From NCBI GenBank assembly GCA_900553255.1, contig USCI01000011.1, positions 1 through 40,712 of the forward strand: a stretch of 40,712 nt of DNA, read 5' to 3'. Under the pieces are notes generated by a model. That model saw nothing but the letters and a program-made list of their open reading frames with translations. It was not told the origin of the DNA and made no database searches. Position 1 is the stretch's first letter. Every line of letters begins with the position of its first letter. The stretch comes from an uncultured Oscillospiraceae bacterium (GTDB lineage: Bacteria > Bacillota > Clostridia > Oscillospirales > Acutalibacteraceae). The position numbers and the translations under genes are program-made. This document shows positions 25,162 to 31,780 of the stretch, piece by piece.

Positions 25162-25569
25162 CTAGGACATCTTAATGTCTCTCAATGCATATCCGTGAAA
25201 CCGACATATCTGCTTGTAACTATAGTTCATTTCTACTGCAATCCACTCTAATGTCTTTCCGTCAATGTACTTATATCGCATCACATCCTGAAACCGTTCA
25301 TCTTTCAAGCCAACTACCGCTGCTTCGATCCGCTCCCGCAGGTCGATCTGCCGGTCGATCTCCCGATTGATTTTCTGCTCGATATCCGCAATCCGGCATA
25401 CGGCGTTCTGGATCTTATCCGCGCCGCCGCCTTTGGGCATATCGGAAAGGTTCGGGGAAACCGCCGTCGCCTTCTCCAGCCAACCCTGCTTTTCACTCTG
25501 CAGCCGTTTGATCCGGCGCTCGATCGCTTGATACTCCAGCAGAACCGCCTTTTTCTCCGCGTTGGTCAC
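25162..25569 (-). CDS. Late transcription regulator-like protein (DUF1492 / ArpU-RinA type)
   Basis: 135 residues. N-terminal half is a long coiled coil (YQAIERRIKRLQSEKQGWLEKA, then ADIEQKINREIDRQIDLRERIEAAV); the C-terminal part, FQDVMRYKYIDGKTLEWIAVEMNYSYKQICRFHGYALRDIK, is a sigma-70 region-4-like HTH. This is the pattern of DUF1492 and ArpU/RinA regulators that sit just before HNH-terS-terL and switch on late genes. It overlaps the upstream gene by 4 nt, closing the early operon. Confidence 0.82.
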   Translation of the reverse strand: MTNAEKKAVLLEYQAIERRIKRLQSEKQGWLEKATAVSPNLSDMPKGGGADKIQNAVCRIADIEQKINREIDRQIDLRERIEAAVVGLKDERFQDVMRYKYIDGKTLEWIAVEMNYSYKQICRFHGYALRDIKMS

Positions 25570-25823
25570 CGCTTTCCCGCCTCTCTCCGTTTACGCTGAT
25601 ATTCTTTCTCTCGGGCGCTCGCCTTGCGGCGGTAAAAGCTTTCCGCTATCGCTTTTGCATCCACAGCAGCATGCTCCGATTCCGCACGATATGTAATTGT
25701 CCCGCCGCCGAACGGACATACATTACCGCGAAACGGCGGGCACAAATCCGTGCGCCAGCGGCATCGGTCTTTATCACACAGGATCGCCTTTCGCCCTTCC
25801 GGGAAACCCTCCTGCTCGTTCAT
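25566..25823 (-). CDS. Small Cys-rich phage protein, unknown function
   Basis: 85 residues with four cysteines in CDKDRCRWRTDLCPPFRGNVCPFGGG near the N-terminus, suggesting one zinc site, followed by a basic helical tail (YRRKASAREKEYQRKRREAGKR) fit for nucleic acid binding. ATG at 25823 follows GAGGAGGACAACC. It overlaps the late regulator by 4 nt and the Mom-like gene end lies 12 nt upstream. I do not recognise a family. Confidence 0.65.
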   Translation of the reverse strand: MNEQEGFPEGRKAILCDKDRCRWRTDLCPPFRGNVCPFGGGTITYRAESEHAAVDAKAIAESFYRRKASAREKEYQRKRREAGKR

Positions 25824-25834
25824 GGTTGTCCTCC

Positions 25835-26284
25835 TCATGGCGTCCGGCACCATTTAATTTTTGCCGATGTGTCCACGTTTTTGCGTCCCTGACGGCAATC
25901 CCTGCCCCCGGATGAGCGGGACACCTCAAACCATCCGTCCGCCTTATAAATTGTCCCCTCATGCCCGGCGCCAAGTGACGAATAGGCGACCAGTCCTTTT
26001 ATCTGTGGACAATGCTTGCGGATATATTTCCGGGCCATGGACAACGCGCGGCTTTCCGTGTACGGCACGGTATCCTCGATGCAGTACATGCGCGTCAGGC
26101 AGAGCACGTTACGCTGATCCTGTTTTGGGCTTGGATTCCGCCCCCACAGCATAGCTCCTATACGATTTCCCGCGTCATCCGTCAATTCCATCCGCAGCAC
26201 TGAACCGGCTGGTGCTGTGTGCAGGTAATGATACTCGGTTATCCACCTGTCCAGCTCGGTTGTATGTAAAATATTGATCCGCAT
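25835..26284 (-). CDS. Mom / XF1762-like GNAT-fold acyltransferase
   Basis: 149 residues. RWITEYHYLHTAPAGSVLRM, then RIGAMLWGRNPSPK, LCLTRMYCIEDTVPYTESRALSMARKYI and GLVAYSSLGAGHEGTIYKADGWF, ending QGRKNVDTSAKIKW, follow the layout of the Mom/XF1762 group: a central GNAT-like fold and a basic conserved end. Phage Mu Mom converts adenine in DNA to a carbamoylmethyl derivative and blocks restriction. That this small homologue modifies DNA is inference. ATG at 26284 follows GAGGAGG and lies 12 nt after the methyltransferase-like gene, in one operon with it. Confidence 0.55.
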   Translation of the reverse strand: MRINILHTTELDRWITEYHYLHTAPAGSVLRMELTDDAGNRIGAMLWGRNPSPKQDQRNVLCLTRMYCIEDTVPYTESRALSMARKYIRKHCPQIKGLVAYSSLGAGHEGTIYKADGWFEVSRSSGGRDCRQGRKNVDTSAKIKWCRTP

Positions 26285-26295
26285 ACGCAGCCTCC

Positions 26296-26925
26296 TCATG
26301 GATTCGCCCGAAAAAACGCCTGTGCAAAGCCGGGCGGTGTAATAGCGCGCAACGCGGCGCGTTTATCCGTACAGCTGTTTATATATTCCCGCGCCCATTC
26401 CGGACACGCAGGCGCTGCCCAGGCAAATTGATTCTTTTTCCCACTTTTATACTGTTTTACAAAATATGGATCATTCGGCCGTTCTCTAACTTTTTGTTTC
26501 GGCTCGTTGAAATATCCCCATATATCCGTGCGCTTTATTCCGGTATCGCCAAACCACCATTGATAAAATGTATAGTGCGGCCGACCCAGGAACTGACGCA
26601 AATAGCCCACTGGGTTTTCCAGCGCCCAGAATTTCAAGCTTCCGTGCATCCTGCACTGCCAAATAATCCGCAGGCACGATTCCACGATTTCCATACCCGC
26701 CTGAAAATCCCGGCTGCGGTGGGAACCGTTTTTCGCCAGACTGAATTCGGTACACGGCGGCGCGGCCAGTATCCCGTAAACATGATCCGGCGGGTTATAT
26801 GTACGTACATCGTATTCCGGCAGCGTAATCACCCGCACGTCATATCCTGCTGCTTTGTACGGCCGCGACCAGCTTCCCGTGCCGCCGCATAAATCCAGGA
26901 TGATCTTGTCCTTTTTCTCCGTCAT
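26296..26925 (-). CDS. C5-cytosine methyltransferase-like protein
   Basis: 209 residues. Motif I LDLCGGTGSWSRPYKAAGYDV (10-30), motif IV APPCTEFSLAKNG with the catalytic-type PC (56-62) and motif VI-like ENPVG (103-107) resemble C5 methyltransferases, but the canonical ENV of motif VI is ENP and no QRR motif VIII or typical target-recognition domain is visible; the protein is about two-thirds of normal length. It may be a phage-specific methylase or a hypermodification enzyme acting on pyrimidines. ATG overlaps the upstream stop as ATGA, linking it to the PAPS-reductase-like gene. Confidence 0.75.
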   Translation of the reverse strand: MTEKKDKIILDLCGGTGSWSRPYKAAGYDVRVITLPEYDVRTYNPPDHVYGILAAPPCTEFSLAKNGSHRSRDFQAGMEIVESCLRIIWQCRMHGSLKFWALENPVGYLRQFLGRPHYTFYQWWFGDTGIKRTDIWGYFNEPKQKVRERPNDPYFVKQYKSGKKNQFAWAAPACPEWAREYINSCTDKRAALRAITPPGFAQAFFRANP

Positions 26926-27830
26926 TCCTGTCCCACTTCCTCCCAGTCGATTTGGCCAGGGACTGGGGAATCCATGTTTTTGTCATCCATCCACCAGTCG
27001 AAAACATCCTGACCGGTCTGCCAGATGGTGAGCTTTTTCCCGTTAAGCCGCCCATACGCCAGCATACGGTCAAACGCGCGGATATACAGCTCTTTGTACT
27101 TTGACCAGCGCGCAAACCCTGCTTGTCGCATTTTCCCGGCCATCGGACAACCGATGCACCCCAGCCGCTTAAACCCTTCGTCGTACAGCCGGCAGTACGG
27201 CAATCCCCGGTCGCGTATGTAGTTCCAGACATTTGCTTCTGTCCAGTCGATAATCGGATTGCACATCCTTTTCGCCTTAGGCACGCAGTGTTCAAACTGC
27301 TTACGGGCTGTGTCGTTATCGTTAAACAGCATCCTTGCCTCACGATACCCGGATATCTCCAAGGCGGCGCGTCTATTCGCCCTGCGCACGCTCTCCGCCC
27401 AACGCACACCTGTGCAGCACACACAACCCATTCCGCCGCGCTCTTTTAGCTCCGCGCAACACCAACGTGCGATGCGGGTCGGCGGTCCTTTGCGCACAAC
27501 CAACCGCCAAAATGATGTGTCATACATATCCCATTGCAAATCCGGGCAGTTTTCCCGCATGTGGTAAATCAGCTCCGGCGGATCCATGCCGGTGATGTTG
27601 TAGTGCCGCTGTGCATATTGATCTATCGATATGCCATCTGCACGGGCTGCATCGCACACGATTCCCCACAGCACCGTGCTGTCCTTGCCCCCGGAAAACG
27701 CCACGTACAGCTTTTCGCCTTTCGCCACCTCATGCGCCAGACGAACGCGCTCGACAGCGTTTTGATATACGCGGTCTTCCTGCGTGATCCCGTCAAACCC
27801 GATCTGTCCGGGCAATTCCTGATGATTCAT
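26922..27830 (-). CDS. PAPS reductase-family (ATP-pyrophosphatase fold) protein
   Basis: 302 residues. The PP-loop YVAFSGGKDSTVLWGIV at about 43-59 marks the adenine-nucleotide alpha-hydrolase fold; WCCAELKE, CVCCTGVRWAES and LGCIGCPMAGKMRQ provide cysteines for a metal or Fe-S site, as in PAPS reductase and the DndC sulfur-transfer protein. A role in host sulfate assimilation is unlikely inside a phage operon; adenylation or thiolation of a nucleic-acid base or tRNA is possible. ATG at 27830 follows GGAGGAAAAC. Coupled by ATGA overlap to the methyltransferase-like gene. Confidence 0.82.
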   Translation of the reverse strand: MNHQELPGQIGFDGITQEDRVYQNAVERVRLAHEVAKGEKLYVAFSGGKDSTVLWGIVCDAARADGISIDQYAQRHYNITGMDPPELIYHMRENCPDLQWDMYDTSFWRLVVRKGPPTRIARWCCAELKERGGMGCVCCTGVRWAESVRRANRRAALEISGYREARMLFNDNDTARKQFEHCVPKAKRMCNPIIDWTEANVWNYIRDRGLPYCRLYDEGFKRLGCIGCPMAGKMRQAGFARWSKYKELYIRAFDRMLAYGRLNGKKLTIWQTGQDVFDWWMDDKNMDSPVPGQIDWEEVGQE

Positions 27831-27852
27831 GTTTTCCTCCATTTCGTCATGA

Positions 27853-27868
27853 AGGATACCGGTATCCT
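27853..27868. repeat. Perfect 16-bp palindrome
   Basis: AGGATACCGGTATCCT lies 23 nt upstream of the PAPS-reductase-like start, followed upstream by a second short hairpin (CCCGCGG ... CCGCGGG, 27871-27895). It could be a protein binding site or weak terminator controlling the trio downstream. Confidence 0.5.
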
Positions 27869-27905
27869 CTCCCGCGGTCAGCTACTCCGCGGGGTTATTG
27901 ATTGT

Positions 27906-28190
27906 TCAATCCTTGCAATAATCATCCTTGTTTAGCGGCTCTATGAGTTTTTCAAACTCTCGTTGGATACGTTCCATTTCGTTTATGCAATCCCTTAGAG
28001 TAGTAATTTCCTCGATGGCTACCTTTTTTCGTACAGCGATTACAGCCGCCGCACGAACTGCTTGAGATAAATTTGTATAATATCTAGGACTTCGCACCGC
28101 AATTTTACCGTCTCGCTTTTTTACTGGCGTCCCAAGAATATACTGTGAATCATCTGCCGTAATTACTAAACCTGCTGCGATCTGTATCAT
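27906..28190 (-). CDS. Small phage protein, DUF5405-like
   Basis: 94 residues: MIQIAAGLVITADDSQYILGTPVKKRDGKIAVRSPRYYTNLSQAVRAAAV, then a coiled coil ITTLRDCINEMERIQREFEKLIEPLN. The beginning recalls DUF5405 family phage proteins; function unknown. ATG at 28190 has GGAGG 6 nt upstream. The base composition is poorer in GC than the neighbours, a hint of separate acquisition. Confidence 0.65.
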   Translation of the reverse strand: MIQIAAGLVITADDSQYILGTPVKKRDGKIAVRSPRYYTNLSQAVRAAAVIAVRKKVAIEEITTLRDCINEMERIQREFEKLIEPLNKDDYCKD

Positions 28191-28205
28191 AGTTTACCTC
28201 CATGG

Positions 28206-28289
28206 TTATCGTTTAGCGTTCCTTCCCGCCAAATACGCCATAAACAGCGTCAGCACCCATACCGTCATCACCTGCGTCGATATGATCAT
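28206..28289 (-). CDS. 27-residue single-span membrane peptide
   Basis: ATG at 28289 overlaps the TGA of the DUF3850 gene as ATGA and has GGGAGG 7 nt upstream, so translation is very likely. The peptide is IISTQVMTVWVLTLFMAYLA with a basic end (GRNAKR): one membrane segment oriented N-out/C-in by the positive-inside rule. Similar tiny membrane proteins occur in phage early operons, often as host modulators. No family recognised. Confidence 0.65.
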   Translation of the reverse strand: MIISTQVMTVWVLTLFMAYLAGRNAKR

Positions 28290-28558
28290 GGCGTGTCCTC
28301 CCGCGTGCGGTCAAACGCCCCACATAGCTTGATAGACATAATGGCGTAATTCCCAGGACACGGCATAATATCATTCGGATTCATCATATACTCCACTTTT
28401 ACAAGCTCCGATCTTCCGGTATACATTCCGTCCCATTCATTCAAAGCCAGATAATCGCCCACATGGAAATCCCGGTCATTGTTTCGCAGCTCGAATCGCT
28501 TATTTCCATTACGTACCTCATCGAAATATATAGGGTCGATTTTTAATGCATGTATCAT
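28286..28558 (-). CDS. DUF3850 (ASCH/PUA-like) protein
   Basis: 90 residues: HALKIDPIYFDEVRNGNKRFELRNNDRDFHVGDYLALNEWD is the DUF3850 signature, a PUA-like RNA-binding fold related to ASCH domains. Widespread in phages; role unknown, perhaps RNA or modified-base recognition. ATG at 28558 overlaps the TGA of the DUF551 remnant frame as ATGA and uses GGAGGAGG 7 nt upstream. Confidence 0.85.
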   Translation of the reverse strand: MIHALKIDPIYFDEVRNGNKRFELRNNDRDFHVGDYLALNEWDGMYTGRSELVKVEYMMNPNDIMPCPGNYAIMSIKLCGAFDRTREDTP

Positions 28559-29180
28559 TTTGCATCCTCCTCCGGCGCTTCCGGCAGCGGCATCTCATCC
28601 AGCATTTCTATACCCCCACACCCCATATTGATTCCGTACTTTGTTCGGTTTCCGTCTGTTATTCGCTTGTATAATCCAGTTTGCCCACCTACAGTTCTTA
28701 GGCGCATAATTGCCGTTGAAGTCAATTCGATCAATGGAGAGGCTTTGTTCATATCCATTTGTTTTTGCCCATTGCAAAAAATTAAGAAAACCCGTTTGCG
28801 GATCAGCCCATTCTTTGCAAACTGTGATTCCACGGCCGCCATAATCTGAATAGCTTTTGTTTTTTGGGTTGAAACATCGTGACATCATAGACTTCCAGCA
28901 TGTATATAAGCGCCTTTCCTCGGTTGACAGTCCATGATACTTTCCGCGCTCTCGTTTAACGTCCAAATTTAGGCATCCACAGGACTTACAATTCCCGTTG
29001 ATTAGACTTCTTCCGTGAGTAACCTTTTCCGCTCCACAATCACATCGGCATCTCCACAATATCTTTCCATAGCTATCACGCCCAGCTTGTTCGATAACTG
29101 TCAGCCGACCAAATGACATTCCAGTCAAGTCCTTGAATTCACCCATCACAAACCTCCTTGACGCTGATCCACTTACTCAT
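28555..29180 (-). pseudogene. DUF551 gene split and replaced in the middle by a homing-endonuclease-like gene
   Basis: Two ends of a DUF551 gene survive. The 5' end at 29180-29139 begins MSKWISVKE, the family's opening, coupled to the upstream gene by ATGA, then runs into VCDG and a stop. The 3' end, in a different frame, reads MPLPEAPEEDAK to a TGA at 28555, matching the family's C-terminal MPLPEPP motif and coupled by ATGA to DUF3850. The central 50-70 codons are gone; the endonuclease-like gene occupies the space. Confidence 0.7.
28595..29146 (-). CDS. Homing endonuclease-like protein (zinc/AP2-type DNA-binding N-terminus plus HNH-like C-terminus)
   Basis: 183 residues. N-terminal LTGMSFGRLTVIEQAGRDSYGKILWRCRCDCG followed by CKSCGC forms a zinc-stabilised AP2-like DNA-binding part; the C-terminal part RLYTCWKSMMSRCFNP, YGGRGITVCKEW and LSIDRIDFNGNYAPKNCRWA is typical of phage-borne free-standing homing endonucleases. 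ATG at 29146 uses AAGGAGG that lies inside the broken DUF551 coding sequence. Inserted without an intron: no room for a ribozyme remains on either side. Confidence 0.75.
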   Translation of the reverse strand: MGEFKDLTGMSFGRLTVIEQAGRDSYGKILWRCRCDCGAEKVTHGRSLINGNCKSCGCLNLDVKRERGKYHGLSTEERRLYTCWKSMMSRCFNPKNKSYSDYGGRGITVCKEWADPQTGFLNFLQWAKTNGYEQSLSIDRIDFNGNYAPKNCRWANWIIQANNRRKPNKVRNQYGVWGYRNAG

Positions 29181-29464
29181 CGTGCCGATTCGCCTTCCTT
29201 CTCTTTATAGCAGTCCTTTAATTTGCGGTTTCTCCGGCAGCAGGAACATTTCTGATAACGATTTTTCCAGTAGCAATCATCACAACCGCCAATATCTACA
29301 ACGTCAAATATACATGGATTGTACACGTCAAGTTCAAGCAATTGTTGGATATTAAGCAGCGCGTTATCCATGTACGGCGAAACGTCCATGCTTCTGTTCA
29401 TTCTGAGAGCTTTTAGATATTCAATCAGGTCATCAAACTTCACATACGTTTTACCTCTCCGCAT
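29177..29464 (-). CDS. Cys-rich phage protein, unknown function
   Basis: About 95 residues: RRGKTYVKFDDLIEYLKALRMN, then LLNIQQLLELDVYNPC and a cysteine cluster GCDDCYWKNRYQKCSCCRRNRKLKDC, probably binding zinc. ATG at 29464 has GGAGGGG 7 nt upstream but overlaps the resolvase gene by 14 nt; GTG at 29443 is an alternative giving KFDDLIEYLKAL. Stop overlaps the DUF551 start (ATGA). No family is recognised. Confidence 0.65.
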   Translation of the reverse strand: MRRGKTYVKFDDLIEYLKALRMNRSMDVSPYMDNALLNIQQLLELDVYNPCIFDVVDIGGCDDCYWKNRYQKCSCCRRNRKLKDCYKEKEGESAR

Positions 29465-29912
29465 CCTCGTCCCCTCCGTCCATCCTAGCACCGCAGTTCG
29501 GGCAGAACGCATCATTCTCCATCGGCCCGCGCTCCTCGATATAGCCGCACGCCGCGCAGCGCTCCGGCAGGTCTTGTAACCCGTTCATTCCATGCCCTGC
29601 CTCCCATTCCCGATATATCACCATGAAGTCATCCAGCGCCATCGTCACCAGCCAGCGGCAAGCGTTCCGGCGGTGAAACACTGCAGGCAGCTCTGCCGGT
29701 TTGGCGTCGCGGGCCGCCTGATCCATTGCGGCATATAAATCCAGCCGCTCGACGCGCTTGCATTCGATATGGATACCGGGCAGCCCTACCACGTCGTCAC
29801 CGTCCATGCCGCTGTACTGCTGTCCGCGGCGGGCGTCATAGCCGTATTCCCGAAGCCTGCCCGCCAACTCCCGTTCGCCGCGCTTGCCCTTTTCCCGGCT
29901 TGCTTTTCCCAT
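29451..29912 (-). CDS. PDDEXK-type Holliday junction resolvase-like nuclease fused to a zinc ribbon
   Basis: 153 residues. KGKRGERELAGRLREYGYDARRGQQ, then GMDGDDVVGLPGIHIECKRVERLDLY gives the E-x(n)-D-x(n)-ECK active site (D39/D40, E50, K52) of phage resolvase-like nucleases that process branched DNA. The C-terminal 45 residues add a zinc ribbon CAAC...CPNC (C119, C122, C137, C140), not usual in this family. It follows ssb in the replication/recombination block. ATG at 29912 is preceded by GGAGGTG. Confidence 0.8.
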   Translation of the reverse strand: MGKASREKGKRGERELAGRLREYGYDARRGQQYSGMDGDDVVGLPGIHIECKRVERLDLYAAMDQAARDAKPAELPAVFHRRNACRWLVTMALDDFMVIYREWEAGHGMNGLQDLPERCAACGYIEERGPMENDAFCPNCGARMDGGDEDAER

Positions 29913-29924
29913 ATTTCACCTCCA

Positions 29925-30350
29925 TCAAAACGGCAAGGAATCCCCATCCGGTATCTCCTCGAAATCCTCCGCTGCCGGCGAAACACTCTGTGGTACCTGC
30001 TCACTATAACTCACCGAAGGCGCACCGCCTTCCTTCTTGGACTCCGCAAAATACACATGCTCGGCCACCACCTCATACGCCGTGCGCTTGCTCCCGTCCC
30101 GGTCGGTGTACTGCCGGGTCTGCAGCGAACCGGTCAGCGCGGCCCGCTGTCCCTTGCGGAAGTATTTGCACACAAACTCGGCGGTCTGCCGCCAGGCGAC
30201 AACCGGAATGAAATCCGCCTGCTTCTCCTGGCCTTTCGGCGTGTAGTCCCGATCCACCGCCAGCTTGAAGCTGGTCACCGCAACGCCGCTTTGGGTATTG
30301 TACAATTCCGGGTCGGCCGTCAGCCGTCCCATCAAACAAATACTATTCAT
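29925..30350 (-). CDS. ssb: Single-stranded DNA-binding protein
   Basis: 141 residues with OB-fold signature NSICLMGRLTADPELYNTQSG, VTSFKLAVDRDYTPKGQEKQADFIPVVAW and FRKGQRAALTGSLQTRQYTDRDG, plus the acidic tip DFEEIPDGDSLPF that recruits replication and repair partners. ATG at 30350 follows GGAGGAAAAGGT. Protects ssDNA during phage replication next to dnaB and the initiator. Confidence 0.95.
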   Translation of the reverse strand: MNSICLMGRLTADPELYNTQSGVAVTSFKLAVDRDYTPKGQEKQADFIPVVAWRQTAEFVCKYFRKGQRAALTGSLQTRQYTDRDGSKRTAYEVVAEHVYFAESKKEGGAPSVSYSEQVPQSVSPAAEDFEEIPDGDSLPF

Positions 30351-30363
30351 ACCTTTTCCTCCA

Positions 30364-30537
30364 TCATACCTCCAGCAGCCGGCACAATTCCCGTACTGCC
30401 CGTTCATATTCACCGGCTGTCAGTTCCAGAATCTCCAGCCTTGCCTTGAAACGTTCGTATTCCCGGTACCCGCACGGCCTTTTCATCCGCCGTGCCTCCT
30501 CGAGAATCACCTCAGTCTGTTCCACTCTCTGGCACAT
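30364..30537 (-). CDS. Small helical phage protein, unknown function
   Basis: 57 residues from ATG at 30537 (GGGAGG 6 nt upstream): CQRVEQTEVILEEARRMKRP, then ARLEILELTAGEYERAVRELCRLLEV, all helical and charged. It overlaps the 3' end of dnaB by 26 nt and precedes ssb by 13 nt, so it belongs to the replication operon; possibly a helicase accessory. No family recognised. Confidence 0.65.
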   Translation of the reverse strand: MCQRVEQTEVILEEARRMKRPCGYREYERFKARLEILELTAGEYERAVRELCRLLEV

Positions 30538-31780
30538 ATCGTTCCTCCCAGTGACCATTCACGGCAGCAAACCGACTGTACTGCGGCCTCCATGCGAATT
30601 TCACCACACCGGTGCTGCCGTGCCGGTTCTTTTCGAGATAGCCCATTGTTTCGTACGAATCGTTCCCTTTCAATGGTTCATTCCCTTTGTGTGCCTGCAA
30701 AAATAAAATATAGTCGGCGTCTTCCTCTATGGTTCCGGATTCTTTCAGGTCAGAGAGCAGCGGCCTTTTGCTGTTCCGCTTCTCCACATCGCGATTCATC
30801 TGCACCAACTCCACAAAACAAACGCCCGTCTCCAGCGCCAGCGACTTTAGGGCTCGCGTGGTCTCAGCAACCTCCTCGTACCGGTTTTTGCGGCGCGGCA
30901 TCTTCATCAGCGACAGATGGTCGATGAACACCACCTGCGGCCTGCAGGCGAAAATAGCATCCCGTATATCTGCGAGGCTCGGCCGCTTTTCCGAAACATA
31001 AATGGATTCCCGCCCGCGGATCAGCCCTACCGCTTTGGCTATTTTTGATTTTTCCTCTTCGGTCAGCTGCTTGTCCCGTATACGGGTGTTGTTGATTCCC
31101 GTGAGTTGCGCCGCTATACGAACCATGATCTGCTTTTTGGACATCTCCATCGAATAGTACAGCACTTTCTGCCCGGCCGCCGCATACCGCAGCATCAGCG
31201 ACAGGGAAAAATCGGTCTTGCCGTGCCCGCTGCGCGCTGCCAGAACAAACACTGTGCCCGGCAACAGACCTCCCATATACTTGTCCAGCGTGTAATACCC
31301 CGACAGATAGCGCGTGTCGGCGGAAAACAGGTCCTCATAAAAATCGGCATAAGCCTCCGCCACGTTCTGGCCGGCTTCTTTCCGGTCGGTTGCCGCGATG
31401 TCGTCCTGCTCCTTCAGCAACACCCGCAGGCTTTCGGTCATGTCATCCGCGTCGTTTCCGTCGTACATAATTCCGGACAGACGCTCCTGTATGACCCGTA
31501 TGCGCCATTCCTGCTTGAGCTGCCGGACATACTGCGGAAATGACCGTATACTCGGCACCATTTGGGTACAGCGTAGGATTTCCTTCTTCCCTTCCGGATT
31601 CATCCCCTCCAGCAGGGTCACCGGATCGGGCTTTGTGCCGGTTTGCGCCATCGCCTGCATTCGGCGAACCGCTTCGCCGTAAAACGCCGTCTCAAACCAT
31701 TCCGCGAGCACCTCCGGTTCCCGGCATGCCTCCCAGTCCAGGATCATGCATCCGATTACCGCCTGTTCCGTTTCAATCAT
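30512..31780 (-). CDS. dnaB: DnaB-like replicative helicase
   Basis: 422 residues. The N-terminal DnaB domain begins ETEQAVIGCMILDWEACREPEV; the RecA-like motor has Walker A AARSGHGKT (181-189), YYSMEMSKKQIMVRIAA, Walker B VVFIDHLSL (283-291), the VELVQMNRDVEKR block and LSDLKESGTIEEDADYILFLQ. 5'-3' helicase that opens the phage replication fork after loading by the adjacent initiator. It overlaps the initiator by 4 nt (ATGA). Confidence 0.95.
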   Translation of the reverse strand: MIETEQAVIGCMILDWEACREPEVLAEWFETAFYGEAVRRMQAMAQTGTKPDPVTLLEGMNPEGKKEILRCTQMVPSIRSFPQYVRQLKQEWRIRVIQERLSGIMYDGNDADDMTESLRVLLKEQDDIAATDRKEAGQNVAEAYADFYEDLFSADTRYLSGYYTLDKYMGGLLPGTVFVLAARSGHGKTDFSLSLMLRYAAAGQKVLYYSMEMSKKQIMVRIAAQLTGINNTRIRDKQLTEEEKSKIAKAVGLIRGRESIYVSEKRPSLADIRDAIFACRPQVVFIDHLSLMKMPRRKNRYEEVAETTRALKSLALETGVCFVELVQMNRDVEKRNSKRPLLSDLKESGTIEEDADYILFLQAHKGNEPLKGNDSYETMGYLEKNRHGSTGVVKFAWRPQYSRFAAVNGHWEERYVPESGTD

